The notes under the pieces: model-generated
Databases searched by the model: none
The model's input: the letters and a program-made list of their open reading frames with translations, nothing else
What the model was told of the DNA's origin: nothing
Assembly: GCA_028278405.1 (NCBI GenBank)
Contig: JANQEK010000034.1
Coordinates: 1 to 64,000 of the forward strand
Direction of reading: 5' to 3'
DNA length: 64,000 nucleotides
From: Nitrospinaceae bacterium
GTDB taxonomy: Bacteria > Nitrospinota > Nitrospinia > Nitrospinales > Nitrospinaceae
Part shown: positions 50,262 to 60,114 of the stretch, in pieces
Position numbering within the stretch: the first letter of the stretch is position 1
How the letters are laid out: each line of letters opens with the position of its first letter
Position numbers and translations under genes: made by a program

Positions 50262-50721
50262 GGGTGGGGCAGGGAAAATCTGTATTTTGAATCGTGTGTC
50301 CGGTCATTCGGTTCCAAATGATCTGAGGTTGATCCAACGAGTACAGAATTAGGGTAAAAATTAAGAATCCTTTATATTGTGTGACTGTGAGAAAGTACCA
50401 CTATATATTGTGGAGTGTCAAGCGGATAAATGAAAAACTCAAAATCGTATAAATAACTTACTATAAATCAATAGGTTACAAGTTGCGTGGATTTGGGTTT
50501 CATTTACAATAAATAACAACCACAAGATGTAGGGGTCAAAATTCAGGCTCTTGGCCATATAATGGGGCGTAGGCAGAATGATGTCATCCGGGAGGCTTAG
50601 TGCAATAAAATAGCCCTAAACAGGCCATAAAAAATTAAATTAAAGTTAACCCTTTGATTTTAAAAGCACGGGGGATTTTAGAGAATAATTAGACCGAATT
50701 GGCTTATTTGTCTAGGTTGGA
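50262..50721. other. AT-rich intergenic region without recognisable gene
   Basis: About 460 bases before the 3' end of the DUF4340-like gene. It has a CCAC-TATATATT-GTGG quasi-palindrome at 50398-50413 and an isolated TATAAT at 50558-50563 without a good -35. No protein frame with a ribosome binding site was seen. Confidence 0.5.
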
Positions 50722-52500
50722 TCAGTTTGCCTTTTTCCGAAATCGCTCGAGCGAGTCGGGAATCTCGCTCAGGGTGCGGTCCTTGATCGGGTACAGGGTG
50801 GGGTCGCCGATCCGCTGACTGTATACGAGGGGCTGGTTCTTTAAGGATTGGCCGATCTTAAGTTGTCCCAGGGTTTTGCTGCTGCTGTCCTGCAGAGTGA
50901 GGACCAACTGAGGTTTCTCCAATCCTGTTTCTTCCAGAACATTTTTGGAATCTAACTTTTTCTCATATTCCAGATTGCTCAACGTCCATAAAATATCTTT
51001 CCCGACAAACGGTTTGAGATCATCCAACTCTTCCGGGCGGACCATTACCCATTGGTTATCCTGTTTGTCCAGCTCGAAGGTCTTGCCCGGGTATTCGATC
51101 TTGATACGGGTCACTTGTTCTGGATCGAATTTCAGCAGTTTTTTGTCCTTGAAATCGTCGGGACTGCGAAAAACTTTGTTAACCGTTTCGGTATCCAAAT
51201 CGAAAATAGTTTGGTCCACGCTGCGGGTGATGAAATAATAATGTTTGTTTTTGTCGTTGTTCCCCAGTTGAAGCGTGATTTTTGATCCGTCCTCTTTAAA
51301 AATAGTCAGCTCTTTTTTAGGAGCATCTAATCCAAACGATTTCAAATTTTTGCTCGGTGCGAAATTATGGATACGCGCCTCTTGAAGGTCGAACAAAAGC
51401 GTGTTGATTGCGGCGGAGTCGACTGCTCCGTTCCCGGGGTTTGCGAATGCCCACTGTTCCTTATGATCGGAATCACGAACCACGCGGGCGGTTTCCCCCC
51501 CATCCCGACTCTCGATGGCAGTAATATCCTCATCTTTAAAAGATACGAGAGATTTCTCCATGAAACTGAGAGGATGTTTGGAAAGAGTTTGCACCAGGAT
51601 TTTCGAAACGGAAATTATGTTCTCGGGTTTGCCGCGCTGCGCGTAATAAGATTGCTGGTCGCGCAACTTACCGATTTTAAGAGTCCATGATTGCTTGGCT
51701 TTATCCGCTTGGATGTTAAGAAGGATGTGAGGGGACTTAAGTCCTATAGAATCCAAATCTTTCGGTGCTTCAGAGATGAAGTCTTCGATCCGTTCGGTCC
51801 GTACACTATCCAGAAAATTGAAGATTTCATCGTCATCGCCTTGGACATTGACCGGTGCGGTCAGTTTCCAATGTTCACCTTCCTTCACAAAACGCTGGAA
51901 TTGCTTGTTAAGCTTGAGATCCACTGCGGTAACGTCGCGTGTTGCGAAATCGAGCAGGTTTCTACTGCGCAAATCATTCAGTGATGAATTGAGCAGATTT
52001 TTGTCCAGAAAAGAAAGGGCCACGCGTTTTTTATCTGCCAATTTGATGTAGGTGTCATGGCCGATAGGACTGGTGTCTCCCACCAGCAGCGTTTTGGACT
52101 CCCCGGATTTGAGGCGCAGTGCAATTTGCAGCGACGGATTTTTCAATCCAAACTCCGCAAGATCTTTCGGTTCCTCGTCCACCACCTGGCTGATTCTGGC
52201 TTCTTCCAAGGTTAGAAGCAACTGATTGATGACACCGTCTTCTCCCCGGAGGGCTTGGGGTCGTGTGATATCCCAGAGGGAATTTTCGGGATTGCGCTGA
52301 ATTTTGATTGTTCCGGAGGGTTTAATCAGGTCAAACGCTTTTACCTCTTCCACCTTAAAATGCAATACCTGCTTGGATCGGGTTTCTTCTGCGTCCTTCC
52401 TCTCTGCTTCGGGACTTTCGACAAAAGCCAGGTAGAGGAAGAGACCGATCAAAATGAGGATCAGCCAAAGCGTGTTCCAGAGGGTGCCGCGGAATTTCAT
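50722..52500 (-). CDS. DUF4340-type membrane-anchored protein of an ABC system
   Basis: 592 residues from MKFRGTLW, overlapping the previous stop (CTATGA). An N-terminal TM helix (TLWLILILIGLFLYLAF) precedes a large extracytoplasmic part made of repeated DUF4340-type units of about 130 residues, each with a W-x-(L/I)-x-x-P core and a T-x-(L/I)-x-(I/V)G strand. It is found next to GldFG-like ABC transporters in many bacteria, as here. Role unknown. Confidence 0.85.
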   Translation of the reverse strand: MKFRGTLWNTLWLILILIGLFLYLAFVESPEAERKDAEETRSKQVLHFKVEEVKAFDLIKPSGTIKIQRNPENSLWDITRPQALRGEDGVINQLLLTLEEARISQVVDEEPKDLAEFGLKNPSLQIALRLKSGESKTLLVGDTSPIGHDTYIKLADKKRVALSFLDKNLLNSSLNDLRSRNLLDFATRDVTAVDLKLNKQFQRFVKEGEHWKLTAPVNVQGDDDEIFNFLDSVRTERIEDFISEAPKDLDSIGLKSPHILLNIQADKAKQSWTLKIGKLRDQQSYYAQRGKPENIISVSKILVQTLSKHPLSFMEKSLVSFKDEDITAIESRDGGETARVVRDSDHKEQWAFANPGNGAVDSAAINTLLFDLQEARIHNFAPSKNLKSFGLDAPKKELTIFKEDGSKITLQLGNNDKNKHYYFITRSVDQTIFDLDTETVNKVFRSPDDFKDKKLLKFDPEQVTRIKIEYPGKTFELDKQDNQWVMVRPEELDDLKPFVGKDILWTLSNLEYEKKLDSKNVLEETGLEKPQLVLTLQDSSSKTLGQLKIGQSLKNQPLVYSQRIGDPTLYPIKDRTLSEIPDSLERFRKKAN

Positions 52501-54071
52501 AGAGATCGTCTTTTCCACCAAACCCCGAAACCGGTCAGGAGCACCAGACTGGGGAATACGATGATACCCAACATGGAAATCAGATTCCCCTGGGTATCGG
52601 TAAGCGTGATCGGGCTCCATTTTCGGGTCCGTGGCCGGATAGAAATGAGGTTATCTTCCTTTGCCAGCCAGGAAGCGGTATTCAGGAAAAAATCGCTGTT
52701 GCCGTACAAACTGAAAAACTGGTTGCTGGCAAAGTCCGAGTCGCCCACCACAACCAGATGCGCTTTCTTCGTAGGAGCGGGAGGGTCGGATGTTTGAGTT
52801 CCAGAAGAGGCCTCCGGTTTGGACTCAGGCTTGACGGCAGGCCGGATTTCTTTAGAAGCCACAACGGCTACCGACACGGGGCCCTCGAGATCGATCCCTG
52901 GATCAAGCCGGACTTTTCCGGATTTATAATCTTTTTCCGCCCAACTCTTGGGTCCGGAATACAGGAGCTGTGTTGTCTTCAAGTATTCCGTGGTGATGGC
53001 GGATACGGAACGAAGCATGGGATAGATGAGTTGCTGTCCCATGTCCCGGGTGATCGGATGATCGGAGATTTGGCTGATGATGGGAGTGGTGTAGTCTGCA
53101 CCAAATAGCTTGGCGAGAGGATCGATCACCAAGTCATCGCGGATGTCGACTCCCCATTGCCCCAGAAATTCCGTCAATCCGAAATCCTGCTGTGGGTCCA
53201 GCAGCAATAGAACCGCGCCGCCCTGATTGAGATACGTATCGATCGCATCGATCTCCGATTTCTGAAAATCTTTCTCCGGCCCATTGATGACCAAAACGTT
53301 GGCGTCCTCCGGTACCTTGCCGGTTTGCAGAAGGAGTAGTTCCTCTACCTTATAGTGGTCCCTTTCCAGTGCTTTTTTGGCTTGAGAGTATCCACTTTTG
53401 CCATTATCCCCGACACTTTTTTCCTTATGACCGCTTAAAAAATAAATTTTCTTTTGCTCATCCCGGGTGACCTGCAACAATCCGTTGGTCAGATTCTCTT
53501 CCGTGGCTTTTTTTACCTTAGTGGTCTGTTCTCCGCTTTCGAATATGACCGTGCCGGCGGTCGTGATCCCATATTGTTTCGCGACTGCGGGCCGGCGGAC
53601 CGGATCGACCAGTTCCACTTCGATTTGGTCTGTCAGTTCCTTGTATCCGTCCATCAGTTGTTCGAACTCGTTGCGGCCGGGATTGTTGATCTGAAAGAAG
53701 GCCGTCATTTTGACTTTTCTCGGCAGGTTCTGCGTGATCTTCCGGGTTTGCGGGGACAGCGTGTAAACCGAGGTTTCCGTAAGATCCCAGGTGAGTTTAT
53801 GGTGGTGTGTAATGACATTGATACCGATCAAGATACCCAAAACCACAAAAATGACCACTGTGGCGTTCATACCATACAGGGCTGTTCGGGTTTTCAGGGC
53901 GTGCAGTACTTCTTTCCAGCTCGTGACCAAAAAGAAGACAGCGTTGATCGCTGCGACAGCGGCTGTGGTCAATATCCCTAATGTGTATTCGGGAAGAAAC
54001 AGGAAAAGGATCAATGCCGCGAATCCGAGAATCAGGGCCGTCCAGCCTGCAAAGGGCGATAATTGCTTCAT
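52497..54071 (-). CDS. GldG-like ABC-system auxiliary protein
   Basis: 524 residues. TM helices at the N-terminus (two) and C-terminus (one); in between a periplasmic GldG/ABC_transp_aux (DUF4350-like) domain: LTETSVYTLSPQTRKITQNLP, KIYFLSGHKEKS, NVLVINGPEKDFQKSEIDAIDTYLNQGGAVLLLLDPQ. In Bacteroidetes GldFG serve gliding/secretion, but homologues occur widely in non-gliders. Same minus-strand unit as permease and ATPase. Confidence 0.85.
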   Translation of the reverse strand: MKQLSPFAGWTALILGFAALILFLFLPEYTLGILTTAAVAAINAVFFLVTSWKEVLHALKTRTALYGMNATVVIFVVLGILIGINVITHHHKLTWDLTETSVYTLSPQTRKITQNLPRKVKMTAFFQINNPGRNEFEQLMDGYKELTDQIEVELVDPVRRPAVAKQYGITTAGTVIFESGEQTTKVKKATEENLTNGLLQVTRDEQKKIYFLSGHKEKSVGDNGKSGYSQAKKALERDHYKVEELLLLQTGKVPEDANVLVINGPEKDFQKSEIDAIDTYLNQGGAVLLLLDPQQDFGLTEFLGQWGVDIRDDLVIDPLAKLFGADYTTPIISQISDHPITRDMGQQLIYPMLRSVSAITTEYLKTTQLLYSGPKSWAEKDYKSGKVRLDPGIDLEGPVSVAVVASKEIRPAVKPESKPEASSGTQTSDPPAPTKKAHLVVVGDSDFASNQFFSLYGNSDFFLNTASWLAKEDNLISIRPRTRKWSPITLTDTQGNLISMLGIIVFPSLVLLTGFGVWWKRRSL

Positions 54072-54075
54072 GGCG

Positions 54076-54855
54076 TCACCTCCATCTCCGGGAATCGAGT
54101 ACCTGGTGAGTGATCAGCAGAATGAACGCCATGAAAGAAAGATAATAAGCAATGTTTTTGGTATCGAGGATTCCCTTCAGAAAAGGCTCGAGATGACTTC
54201 TCAGGGAGATTTCTTTCAGAATCATCCCGATACCGGAATCCGAGTTCTGGGCTGGAAGTTCCAATACCCACATGAATAAAGCCAGGCCGAAACCGATGAC
54301 CGCCGCAATGATCTGATTGTCCGTCAATGAAGAAGCGAAGACGCCCATGGCGATGTAGCATCCCATCATGAGAATGACTCCCAGATAACCGGAGATTATG
54401 GGTCCCAGTTCCGGTTGTCCCACCATCCCAATGAAGAGGATAGAGTAGGATGACAGCAGAATCATAAACGTTACGACTCCCAAACAGGCCAGGAATTTTC
54501 CGGCGACGATTTCACTTAAGTGGACGGGCGAAGATAAAAGCAGGGAGAAGGTTTTATTCTTTCTTTCTTCGGCAAAACTACGCATGGTGACGAGGGGGAT
54601 GATAAACAGCAAAATGATGCTCATATTTCCCAGCGAAGGCACGATGACCATTTCGTTGGCGTTGATCGAGTATCCCGCTTTCTGAATCGCCTCTGCCTGA
54701 GGCGCCGCCTGCATGCTGTACTGGCTGAATTCGGAAAGGATCGCAAAGAACAGGAAACTGTACAAAACGAGAAAAACCGTGGTCACCACGTAAAAAATTG
54801 GTGAATAGAAGAATGATCCAAATTCGCGTTTGGCAATCCAGAAAACAGATTTCAT
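54076..54855 (-). CDS. ABC-2 type permease (GldF-like)
   Basis: 259 residues with six predicted TM helices; ABC-2 features such as VFWIAKREFGSFFYSPIFYVV at the start and MRSFAEERKNKTFSLLLSSPVHLSEIVAGKFLA in the first cytosolic loop. It forms the membrane channel with the ATPase encoded just upstream (4-base ATGA overlap) and the GldG-like protein just downstream (4-base gap). Confidence 0.9.
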   Translation of the reverse strand: MKSVFWIAKREFGSFFYSPIFYVVTTVFLVLYSFLFFAILSEFSQYSMQAAPQAEAIQKAGYSINANEMVIVPSLGNMSIILLFIIPLVTMRSFAEERKNKTFSLLLSSPVHLSEIVAGKFLACLGVVTFMILLSSYSILFIGMVGQPELGPIISGYLGVILMMGCYIAMGVFASSLTDNQIIAAVIGFGLALFMWVLELPAQNSDSGIGMILKEISLRSHLEPFLKGILDTKNIAYYLSFMAFILLITHQVLDSRRWR

Positions 54856-55796
54856 ACTTGAACCTCTTTTACTTCTTTTTCTTCTGTAGTCAGTTTCAGG
54901 AAAATATCCTCGAGCGTCATGGTCATGGGTTTCAATTCTTCAATGCCCCATAGCTGATCCAGAGCGAGTCGCGCCACTTCATCCTGCAAATGCACGTCCG
55001 ATTCGCTTTCAATCACGAAAAGGTCCTGACCGCGTGTTTGAACCGAGAGGACCTTGTCCAAACCTTCAAGCTTGCTTTGAATGCCATCGGCCGGGTGCCG
55101 CACCTTAAGTTCCAGCCGGCGGGCATGACGCATGGAGGCGTTGAGCCCGTCCAGAGTGTCCATGGCGACAATTTCACCTTCATTGATGATAATGACGCGT
55201 TGGCAAATCTGCGTGACTTCCGGCAGGATGTGCGAACTGAGTAAAATCGTGTGTGCGGTGCCCAACTCCTGAATCAATTTTCTGATTTCAATGATCTGAA
55301 TGGGGTCGAGACCGATCGTCGGCTCGTCCAGAATAAGTATTTTCGGGTCGTGGATCATGGCCTGGGCCAGTCCCACACGTTGTTGAAACCCCTTGGATAA
55401 GCGTCCGATGATACGGTGGCGGACCTCACCCAGTCCGCATTGCTCCAGCACCCGGTCTACGGCGGAGGATATTTTCCTTTTTGGAACATCACGAAGTCCT
55501 GCCGTGAACTCGAGGAAATTGGATACCACCATGTCCTGGTACAGCGGAGGTGTTTCAGGAAGGTAGCCAATGGTCTTGCGGATTTCCAGCGATTGGTCGA
55601 ACGTATCAAACCCGCACACCCGTGCCTTGCCCTGCGTGGCCGGGAGGATGCAGGCCAAAATGTTCATGGTCGTGGATTTGCCGGCGCCATTAGGTCCCAA
55701 AAAGCCAACCACTTCTCCCTGGTTGATTTGGAACGAGAGGTCTCTCACTGCCGACCGTGGACCGTAATTCTTGGTCAGGTGCTCAACCTCAATCAT
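54852..55796 (-). CDS. ABC transporter ATPase (GldA/NatA-like)
   Basis: 314 residues. Walker A GPNGAGKST, signature LSKGFQQRVGLAQAM, Walker B KILILDEPTIGLDP and the H-loop LLSSHIL; an accessory C-terminal domain follows. Powers the permease/GldG/DUF4340 unit encoded after it. First gene of the four-gene operon; a possible 5' region of about 150 bases lies before it. Confidence 0.95.
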   Translation of the reverse strand: MIEVEHLTKNYGPRSAVRDLSFQINQGEVVGFLGPNGAGKSTTMNILACILPATQGKARVCGFDTFDQSLEIRKTIGYLPETPPLYQDMVVSNFLEFTAGLRDVPKRKISSAVDRVLEQCGLGEVRHRIIGRLSKGFQQRVGLAQAMIHDPKILILDEPTIGLDPIQIIEIRKLIQELGTAHTILLSSHILPEVTQICQRVIIINEGEIVAMDTLDGLNASMRHARRLELKVRHPADGIQSKLEGLDKVLSVQTRGQDLFVIESESDVHLQDEVARLALDQLWGIEELKPMTMTLEDIFLKLTTEEKEVKEVQV

Positions 55797-55945
55797 GGAT
55801 TTCCTCTGGATATTTCCGGCAGGATAATAATACGGTGGAATTAAAGGTTATCGGCATACATTCAACATCTGAAAATTAACACAGGGTAAACGGCGTTTCC
55901 ATTAAATAATTTTAATCGATTTTTTTCTTGGCGGTCAAGTCCACA

Positions 55946-56662
55946 TCACACCCGGAAAAGACCCCAAATCCAAATGCAATAACACACCAACCAACCGCCG
56001 GCCCAACGTATAGCCGGTCGGGTCTGGAGAGTCCCGGTTGCGGTGAATCCTTTAAAGATAAACAGGAAAATACAGAGAATCCACCCAGCAAAGCTTATTT
56101 CAGTCAGTAACGCCCACTCCGGGTGCGGCGGTTTTTCACGTGAAAGAAGTTTGAGGTACTCAGCTTTTCTTTCTTCATATGAACGTTTCTGTTCGGTTTT
56201 GGAGTAAGCTGGCTTGGAGGCCATCAGCCCTGCGATTTTTTCATTGCACCGGAATATCCAATCCTTGCCGGGTGTGTATAAACTGCGCGCCGCGTAAAAG
56301 GCGCCCCGGAGGACCCGGTAGGTATTCAGGGCTTTTTCAATGTTCCCTTCTTGTTCATAGTTCAGGGCATAGCTCCACATTTTCCCGGCCGCATTATCGC
56401 TCAGCGATAAGAACGGAACATGCCAGTGAATGACGCGTTCGTAATGGTCCAACGCCCGGTCCGGCTTCCTTGCAGCCAGCGCCTCGGCATGGTTCCATTC
56501 GTCATAAGCATTCCAGATGACCTTGAGGCCGGTGCTCAACAGAATCACCGCCATGCCCGCCAAAACCAACTGAACCGGCCGTTCAAACATATTGTGTGTC
56601 GGGGTTTTCGATTCGGGACCCAATTGCTTTACCGGGGAGGGAAGAGTTGCATGTCGAAACAT
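55946..56662 (-). CDS. Membrane protein with TPR-like middle part, unknown function
   Basis: 238 residues; three TM segments (about residues 31-49, 189-208 and 218-235). The middle section has TPR-like pairs (ALAARKPDRALDHYERVIHW and YEQEGNIEKALNTYRVLRG). The first methionine may not be the true start; MFERPVQ, 24 codons in, is also plausible. It lies between the ABC unit and the flagellin genes, same strand, but intergenic gaps of about 150 bases suggest separate transcription. Confidence 0.7.
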   Translation of the reverse strand: MFRHATLPSPVKQLGPESKTPTHNMFERPVQLVLAGMAVILLSTGLKVIWNAYDEWNHAEALAARKPDRALDHYERVIHWHVPFLSLSDNAAGKMWSYALNYEQEGNIEKALNTYRVLRGAFYAARSLYTPGKDWIFRCNEKIAGLMASKPAYSKTEQKRSYEERKAEYLKLLSREKPPHPEWALLTEISFAGWILCIFLFIFKGFTATGTLQTRPAIRWAGGWLVCYCIWIWGLFRV

Positions 56663-56746
56663 GGATCATTGCGGATCATCAAAGATACCGGCAGGTCTTA
56701 ATTAGTATAGCACAAGGAGTAAGCAGGAAATGGAGCGAAGGCCAAA

Positions 56747-56782
56747 CAATAAGCGCCCTTGAGAAACACTCAAGGGCGCCTT
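56747..56782 (-). terminator. Rho-independent terminator of the flagellin gene
   Basis: GCGCCCTTGAG/CTCAAGGGCGC, 11-base perfect stem with a 5-base loop, followed on the minus strand by TTATTGTTT. It lies about 25 bases after the flagellin stop. Confidence 0.88.
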
Positions 56783-56805
56783 CAATTAGAAATGAAAAAA
56801 CTTGA

Positions 56806-57672
56806 TCAACTCAGTAGCTGAAGAACCGACTGCGGGATCAGGTTGGCCTGTCCCACCATCGCCGTGGCTGATTCAACCAGAATCTGGTTCCGGGTGAGCA
56901 GAGCCACTTCTTCCGCAATGTCCGCGTCCCGTATCTGGGATTCGGCGGCTTGCAGGTTCTCCACCGTGATGGACTGGGTGGAAATAATACGGCCGAGACG
57001 GTTCTGAACAGCTGCAAAATTGGCTCGGGTGGAAACCACGAGATCGATACCGGTGCCCGCCGTATCCAAAGTGGTCAGAGCCGCCTGGGCTCCTGCTGCC
57101 GTAGAGATATCGATAGCATTCACCCCAAAGAATGTGGCGTTCACAATACCGGCACCGCCGAGATTCAATGTCGTGTTCAAGTTAATCTGGCTGTTTGATG
57201 TAGCATCCAGGCCGAAAGAAATAATCACCGGAGGTCCGGCCGGATTCAGCGCGCCGGTGAACAACAACTGCCCGTTGAATTCAGCGGCGTTACCGATTCG
57301 GTCAATTTCAGCGATCAACTGAGCAACTTCCACCTGAAGCAAAGCCCGTTCCGGATCACCGATCGTACCAGAGGCTGCCTGTGCCGCCAGCTCCCGCATA
57401 CGAATGATCATGTCGGAAATCTCATTGAGCGACGCTTCCGCGACGTTCAAAAGAGAAACACCATCGTTCAGATTACGCAGACCCTGTTGAAGCACCCGGA
57501 TGTCCGACCGTAATTTTTCAGAGATGGCCAGACCGGCGGCGTCATCCGATGCACTGTTGATCCGGAGCCCTGAGGAAATTCTCTCGATCGATTGGGCCAG
57601 GCGCTGGTTGTTAATTCCCAGATGCCTCTGTGCGTTGATTGAGGCCAGGTTGTTAAAAATTCGTACTGCCAT
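56806..57672 (-). CDS. Flagellin (short type), copy 1
   Basis: 288 residues. N-terminal D0/D1 (AVRIFNNLASINAQRHLGINNQRLAQSIERISSGLRINSASDDAAGLAISEKLRSDIR) and C-terminal D1/D0 (NRLGRIISTQSITVENLQAAESQIRDADIAEEVALLTRNQILVESATAMVGQAN) are standard; the central variable region is short (about 60 residues). The ATG has AAGGAGGATGAC upstream. Expression is probably sigma28-driven (see promoter). It polymerises into the flagellar filament; it is about 45-50% alike by eye to copy 2. Confidence 0.95.
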   Translation of the reverse strand: MAVRIFNNLASINAQRHLGINNQRLAQSIERISSGLRINSASDDAAGLAISEKLRSDIRVLQQGLRNLNDGVSLLNVAEASLNEISDMIIRMRELAAQAASGTIGDPERALLQVEVAQLIAEIDRIGNAAEFNGQLLFTGALNPAGPPVIISFGLDATSNSQINLNTTLNLGGAGIVNATFFGVNAIDISTAAGAQAALTTLDTAGTGIDLVVSTRANFAAVQNRLGRIISTQSITVENLQAAESQIRDADIAEEVALLTRNQILVESATAMVGQANLIPQSVLQLLS

Positions 57673-57793
57673 GTCATCCTCCTTGATTAGGATTACTGCT
57701 CAATGTTTTTTCCAGCCTCCATGCCGGAACCTCGATAAAAAAACTTGCGTGACGGTGGAAGTTTGCACTTCCTCTATCTGTCACTTGTCTTTC

Positions 57794-57820
57794 ATATCGG
57801 GAGTTTGGGGAATTCCTTGA
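57794..57820 (-). promoter_or_regulatory. Weak sigma28-like promoter of flagellin copy 1
   Basis: On the minus strand TCAA and CCCGATAT are 15 bases apart, against TAAA-N15-GCCGATAA for sigma28. The start would lie about 115 bases before the flagellin ATG. Confidence 0.5.
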
Positions 57821-57994
57821 TGTTTTTTTGGCGGTAGTTTTGAAGGAGAGAGAAGACTGGAATTTAATGAATTGAATATCAGTGATTTACATAATCCGGT
57901 GAAGATCGGTTTTTTGTGCGGCACAATCGGTTCCTGCACCGGGCAATTTACAGGGCCCTACAGATTTACACTGCAGTCCGGTTTGATTGCAGGG

Positions 57995-58852
57995 TTAACT
58001 GGAAGGCAAAAGCCGGAGCACCTGCTCGGGGATGATATTGGCCTGAGCGACCATGGCCGTGGCTGTCTCCACCAATATCTGATTGCGTGCCAGCAGAGCC
58101 ACTTCCTCTGCGATGTCCGCGTCCCGTATCTGGGATTCGGCAGCCGTCAGGTTTTCGACCAGGACAGCCTGACCGGGAAGAATCCGCGTCAGGCGGTTTT
58201 GCACCGCCGCCAGGCTGGCACGCTCGCCGGACAAAGTATTCAGGGCCGTATCCAGAGTGGTTAAAGCCGTTGTGGCTCCCGCCTGAGTAGAGATATCCAG
58301 GAGGTTGATACCTAACCCTACGGCATCGACATCATCTACATCAGCGGCGGTATTCAGATTGAACCGGCTGTTGGCGGTGCCGTCCAGCCCGAACTGAATG
58401 ATAATGGGATTGGCGGCACCGGAGTCTAAGGAGCCATCCAGAAGGGTCTGTCCGTTGAATTCGGTGGCGTTGGAAATCCGATCGATTTCGTTCCTCAGTT
58501 GAACGAACTCCAATTGGAGGTTGGCCCGCTCTGCATTGGTGATGGTGCCGGAAGCCGATTGCGCAGCCAGCTCGCGCATGCGGATCAGGATATCGGCTTG
58601 TTCGTTCAGTCCGGCTTCCGCAACGTTGACCAGGGAAATTCCGTCATTCAGATTCCTCAAACCCTGCCGGAGCACGCGGATGTCCGACTGCCGGGAATCA
58701 GCGATCGCCAGACCGCCGGGATCGTCACTGGCTCGGTTGATGCGGAGACCGGAGGACACCCGTTCGATCGATTGTGCCAGACGGTTATTGTTAATACCCA
58801 GAATCCGTTGGGCATTCAGGGAAGTCAGGTTGGTAAATATTCGAATCGCCAT
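57995..58852 (-). CDS. Flagellin (short type), copy 2
   Basis: 285 residues with the same D0/D1 ends (AIRIFTNLTSLNAQRILGINNNRLAQSIERVSSGLRINRASDDPGG; QIRDADIAEEVALLARNQILVETATAMVAQANIIPEQVL) and a different short centre. A canonical sigma28 promoter lies upstream. Two flagellins with different cores may build segments of one filament. The 322-base gap to copy 1 has the weak sigma28-like promoter. Confidence 0.95.
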   Translation of the reverse strand: MAIRIFTNLTSLNAQRILGINNNRLAQSIERVSSGLRINRASDDPGGLAIADSRQSDIRVLRQGLRNLNDGISLVNVAEAGLNEQADILIRMRELAAQSASGTITNAERANLQLEFVQLRNEIDRISNATEFNGQTLLDGSLDSGAANPIIIQFGLDGTANSRFNLNTAADVDDVDAVGLGINLLDISTQAGATTALTTLDTALNTLSGERASLAAVQNRLTRILPGQAVLVENLTAAESQIRDADIAEEVALLARNQILVETATAMVAQANIIPEQVLRLLPSS

Positions 58853-58976
58853 CTTTTGCCACCGTTTCTAAAAAAAACACTTAAGTTATATTGCAGGTCA
58901 CACCGCTAATGTACCTGCGGAAAGGCCAGAAAGGTCAGACCTTAATCTCGACCGCGCATTATTAGCCTCAGGTGAG

Positions 58977-59003
58977 TTATCGGCAGAAAAATTGATTACT
59001 TTA
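58977..59003 (-). promoter_or_regulatory. Sigma28 promoter of flagellin copy 2
   Basis: On the minus strand TAAA-N15-GCCGATAA, an exact match to the FliA consensus. The start of transcription would be near 58970, about 120 bases before the flagellin ATG. Confidence 0.92.
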
Positions 59004-59150
59004 GCAATTGGCCGAAAAAATATTTCGAGATGCATTTCTTTCTCTTCAGTCCAGGCCCATTTTGGAAGGGCGTTCTAATAATTTAAAAATCAATCAGTTA
59101 TGGACTATAATAATAGGGTTGCACTCTGAAACCCGGTTATTGGAGATACT

Positions 59151-60089
59151 GTGGCAACCTCAAATCTGCGGTTGATACGCCCAAAAAAACTGAAGCAGGG
59201 AGATATGGTCGGGGTAGTGGCTCCTGCAGGACCGGTCGACCCGGAACATTTGGAGACTGGATTGGGAGTTATCCGCGGTATGGGGTTTGAGCCGGTTCTT
59301 GGAAGATATGTGAATGACCGCAACAATTTTCTAGCGGGAAAAGATGAGGACCGCGCCGATGACTTGATGGTGATGTTCCAGAATACGGACATCAAAGCCA
59401 TCTTTTGTGCCCGTGGGGGATACGGAGTCAATCGCATCCTGCCCTTACTCGATCCTAAAATCATTCGCAAGAATCCCAAAGTGGTCGTGGGTTCCAGTGA
59501 TATCACCCTGTTATTGATCCACCTGCTTCAAAAATGTGGATTGGTCCCATTCCACGGTCCGATGGTATCGGGCAGTTTCGGTTGCAAACCTATGAAGATT
59601 TCGAAGACCCAGTTTCGCAAGGTCCTGGTCGGGGATAAAGAAGGCGGTCGTTTGACAGCTCCCCAGACTCGGGTTCTGCAGGAAGGCACCGCTCGCGGCA
59701 AACTGGTCGGCGGGTGTTTGACCCTGTTGTGTCGTTCCCTGAAAACTCCTTATGAAGTTCAAACCCGAGATGGCATATTGCTGATTGAAGACGTTAACGA
59801 ACCCGCTTACCGGATTGATGGCATGTTGTGGCAATTGAAAGCGGCCGGTAAGTTCCGGGGGGTTAAGGGAATTGTATTTGGAGAAATGATCAACTGCCGG
59901 TTGGGTGAAGGGCTCAGTGACAAACTGGATTCTCTTTTTCAGGATATTTTACCGAAGAGTTCCATCCCGATTTTAACGAATTGTCCCGTCGGACATGGTA
60001 ACGAAATGTGGACCCTGCCGTTGGGGGTGGAGGCAACCCTCGACACGGACTCACAATCGCTTCGATTGAAAAACAACGGTGTGTCCTGA
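59151..60089 (+). CDS. LD-carboxypeptidase (peptidase S66, MccF/LdcA-like)
   Basis: 312 residues from a GTG with GGAG six bases upstream. DMVGVVAPAGPV and AIFCARGGYGVNRILPLLD are the family start; the nucleophile elbow is GSSDIT (Ser116), the triad glutamate lies in LIEDVNEPAYRID and the histidine in PVGHGNEMWTLPLG. Members trim the terminal D-Ala of muropeptides during wall recycling or give resistance to microcin C-like peptides. No signal peptide, so cytosolic recycling is likely. Confidence 0.93.
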   Translation: MATSNLRLIRPKKLKQGDMVGVVAPAGPVDPEHLETGLGVIRGMGFEPVLGRYVNDRNNFLAGKDEDRADDLMVMFQNTDIKAIFCARGGYGVNRILPLLDPKIIRKNPKVVVGSSDITLLLIHLLQKCGLVPFHGPMVSGSFGCKPMKISKTQFRKVLVGDKEGGRLTAPQTRVLQEGTARGKLVGGCLTLLCRSLKTPYEVQTRDGILLIEDVNEPAYRIDGMLWQLKAAGKFRGVKGIVFGEMINCRLGEGLSDKLDSLFQDILPKSSIPILTNCPVGHGNEMWTLPLGVEATLDTDSQSLRLKNNGVS

Positions 60090-60114
60090 TCCGTTTTTCA
60101 CTCCCAATAATTTT

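Noticed and set aside
49893-50300. tmRNA, RNase P RNA or tRNA in the dut upstream region
   Set aside because: A partial GGTTCG and a CCCGCCACC string suggested a tRNA-like end on one strand or the other, but the T-loop and acceptor pairing do not fit and no tmRNA or RNase P core motif is present.
50535-50563. Sigma70 promoter around the TATAAT at 50558
   Set aside because: The -35 position reads GTCAAA and no plus-strand gene follows; treated as chance in AT-rich DNA.
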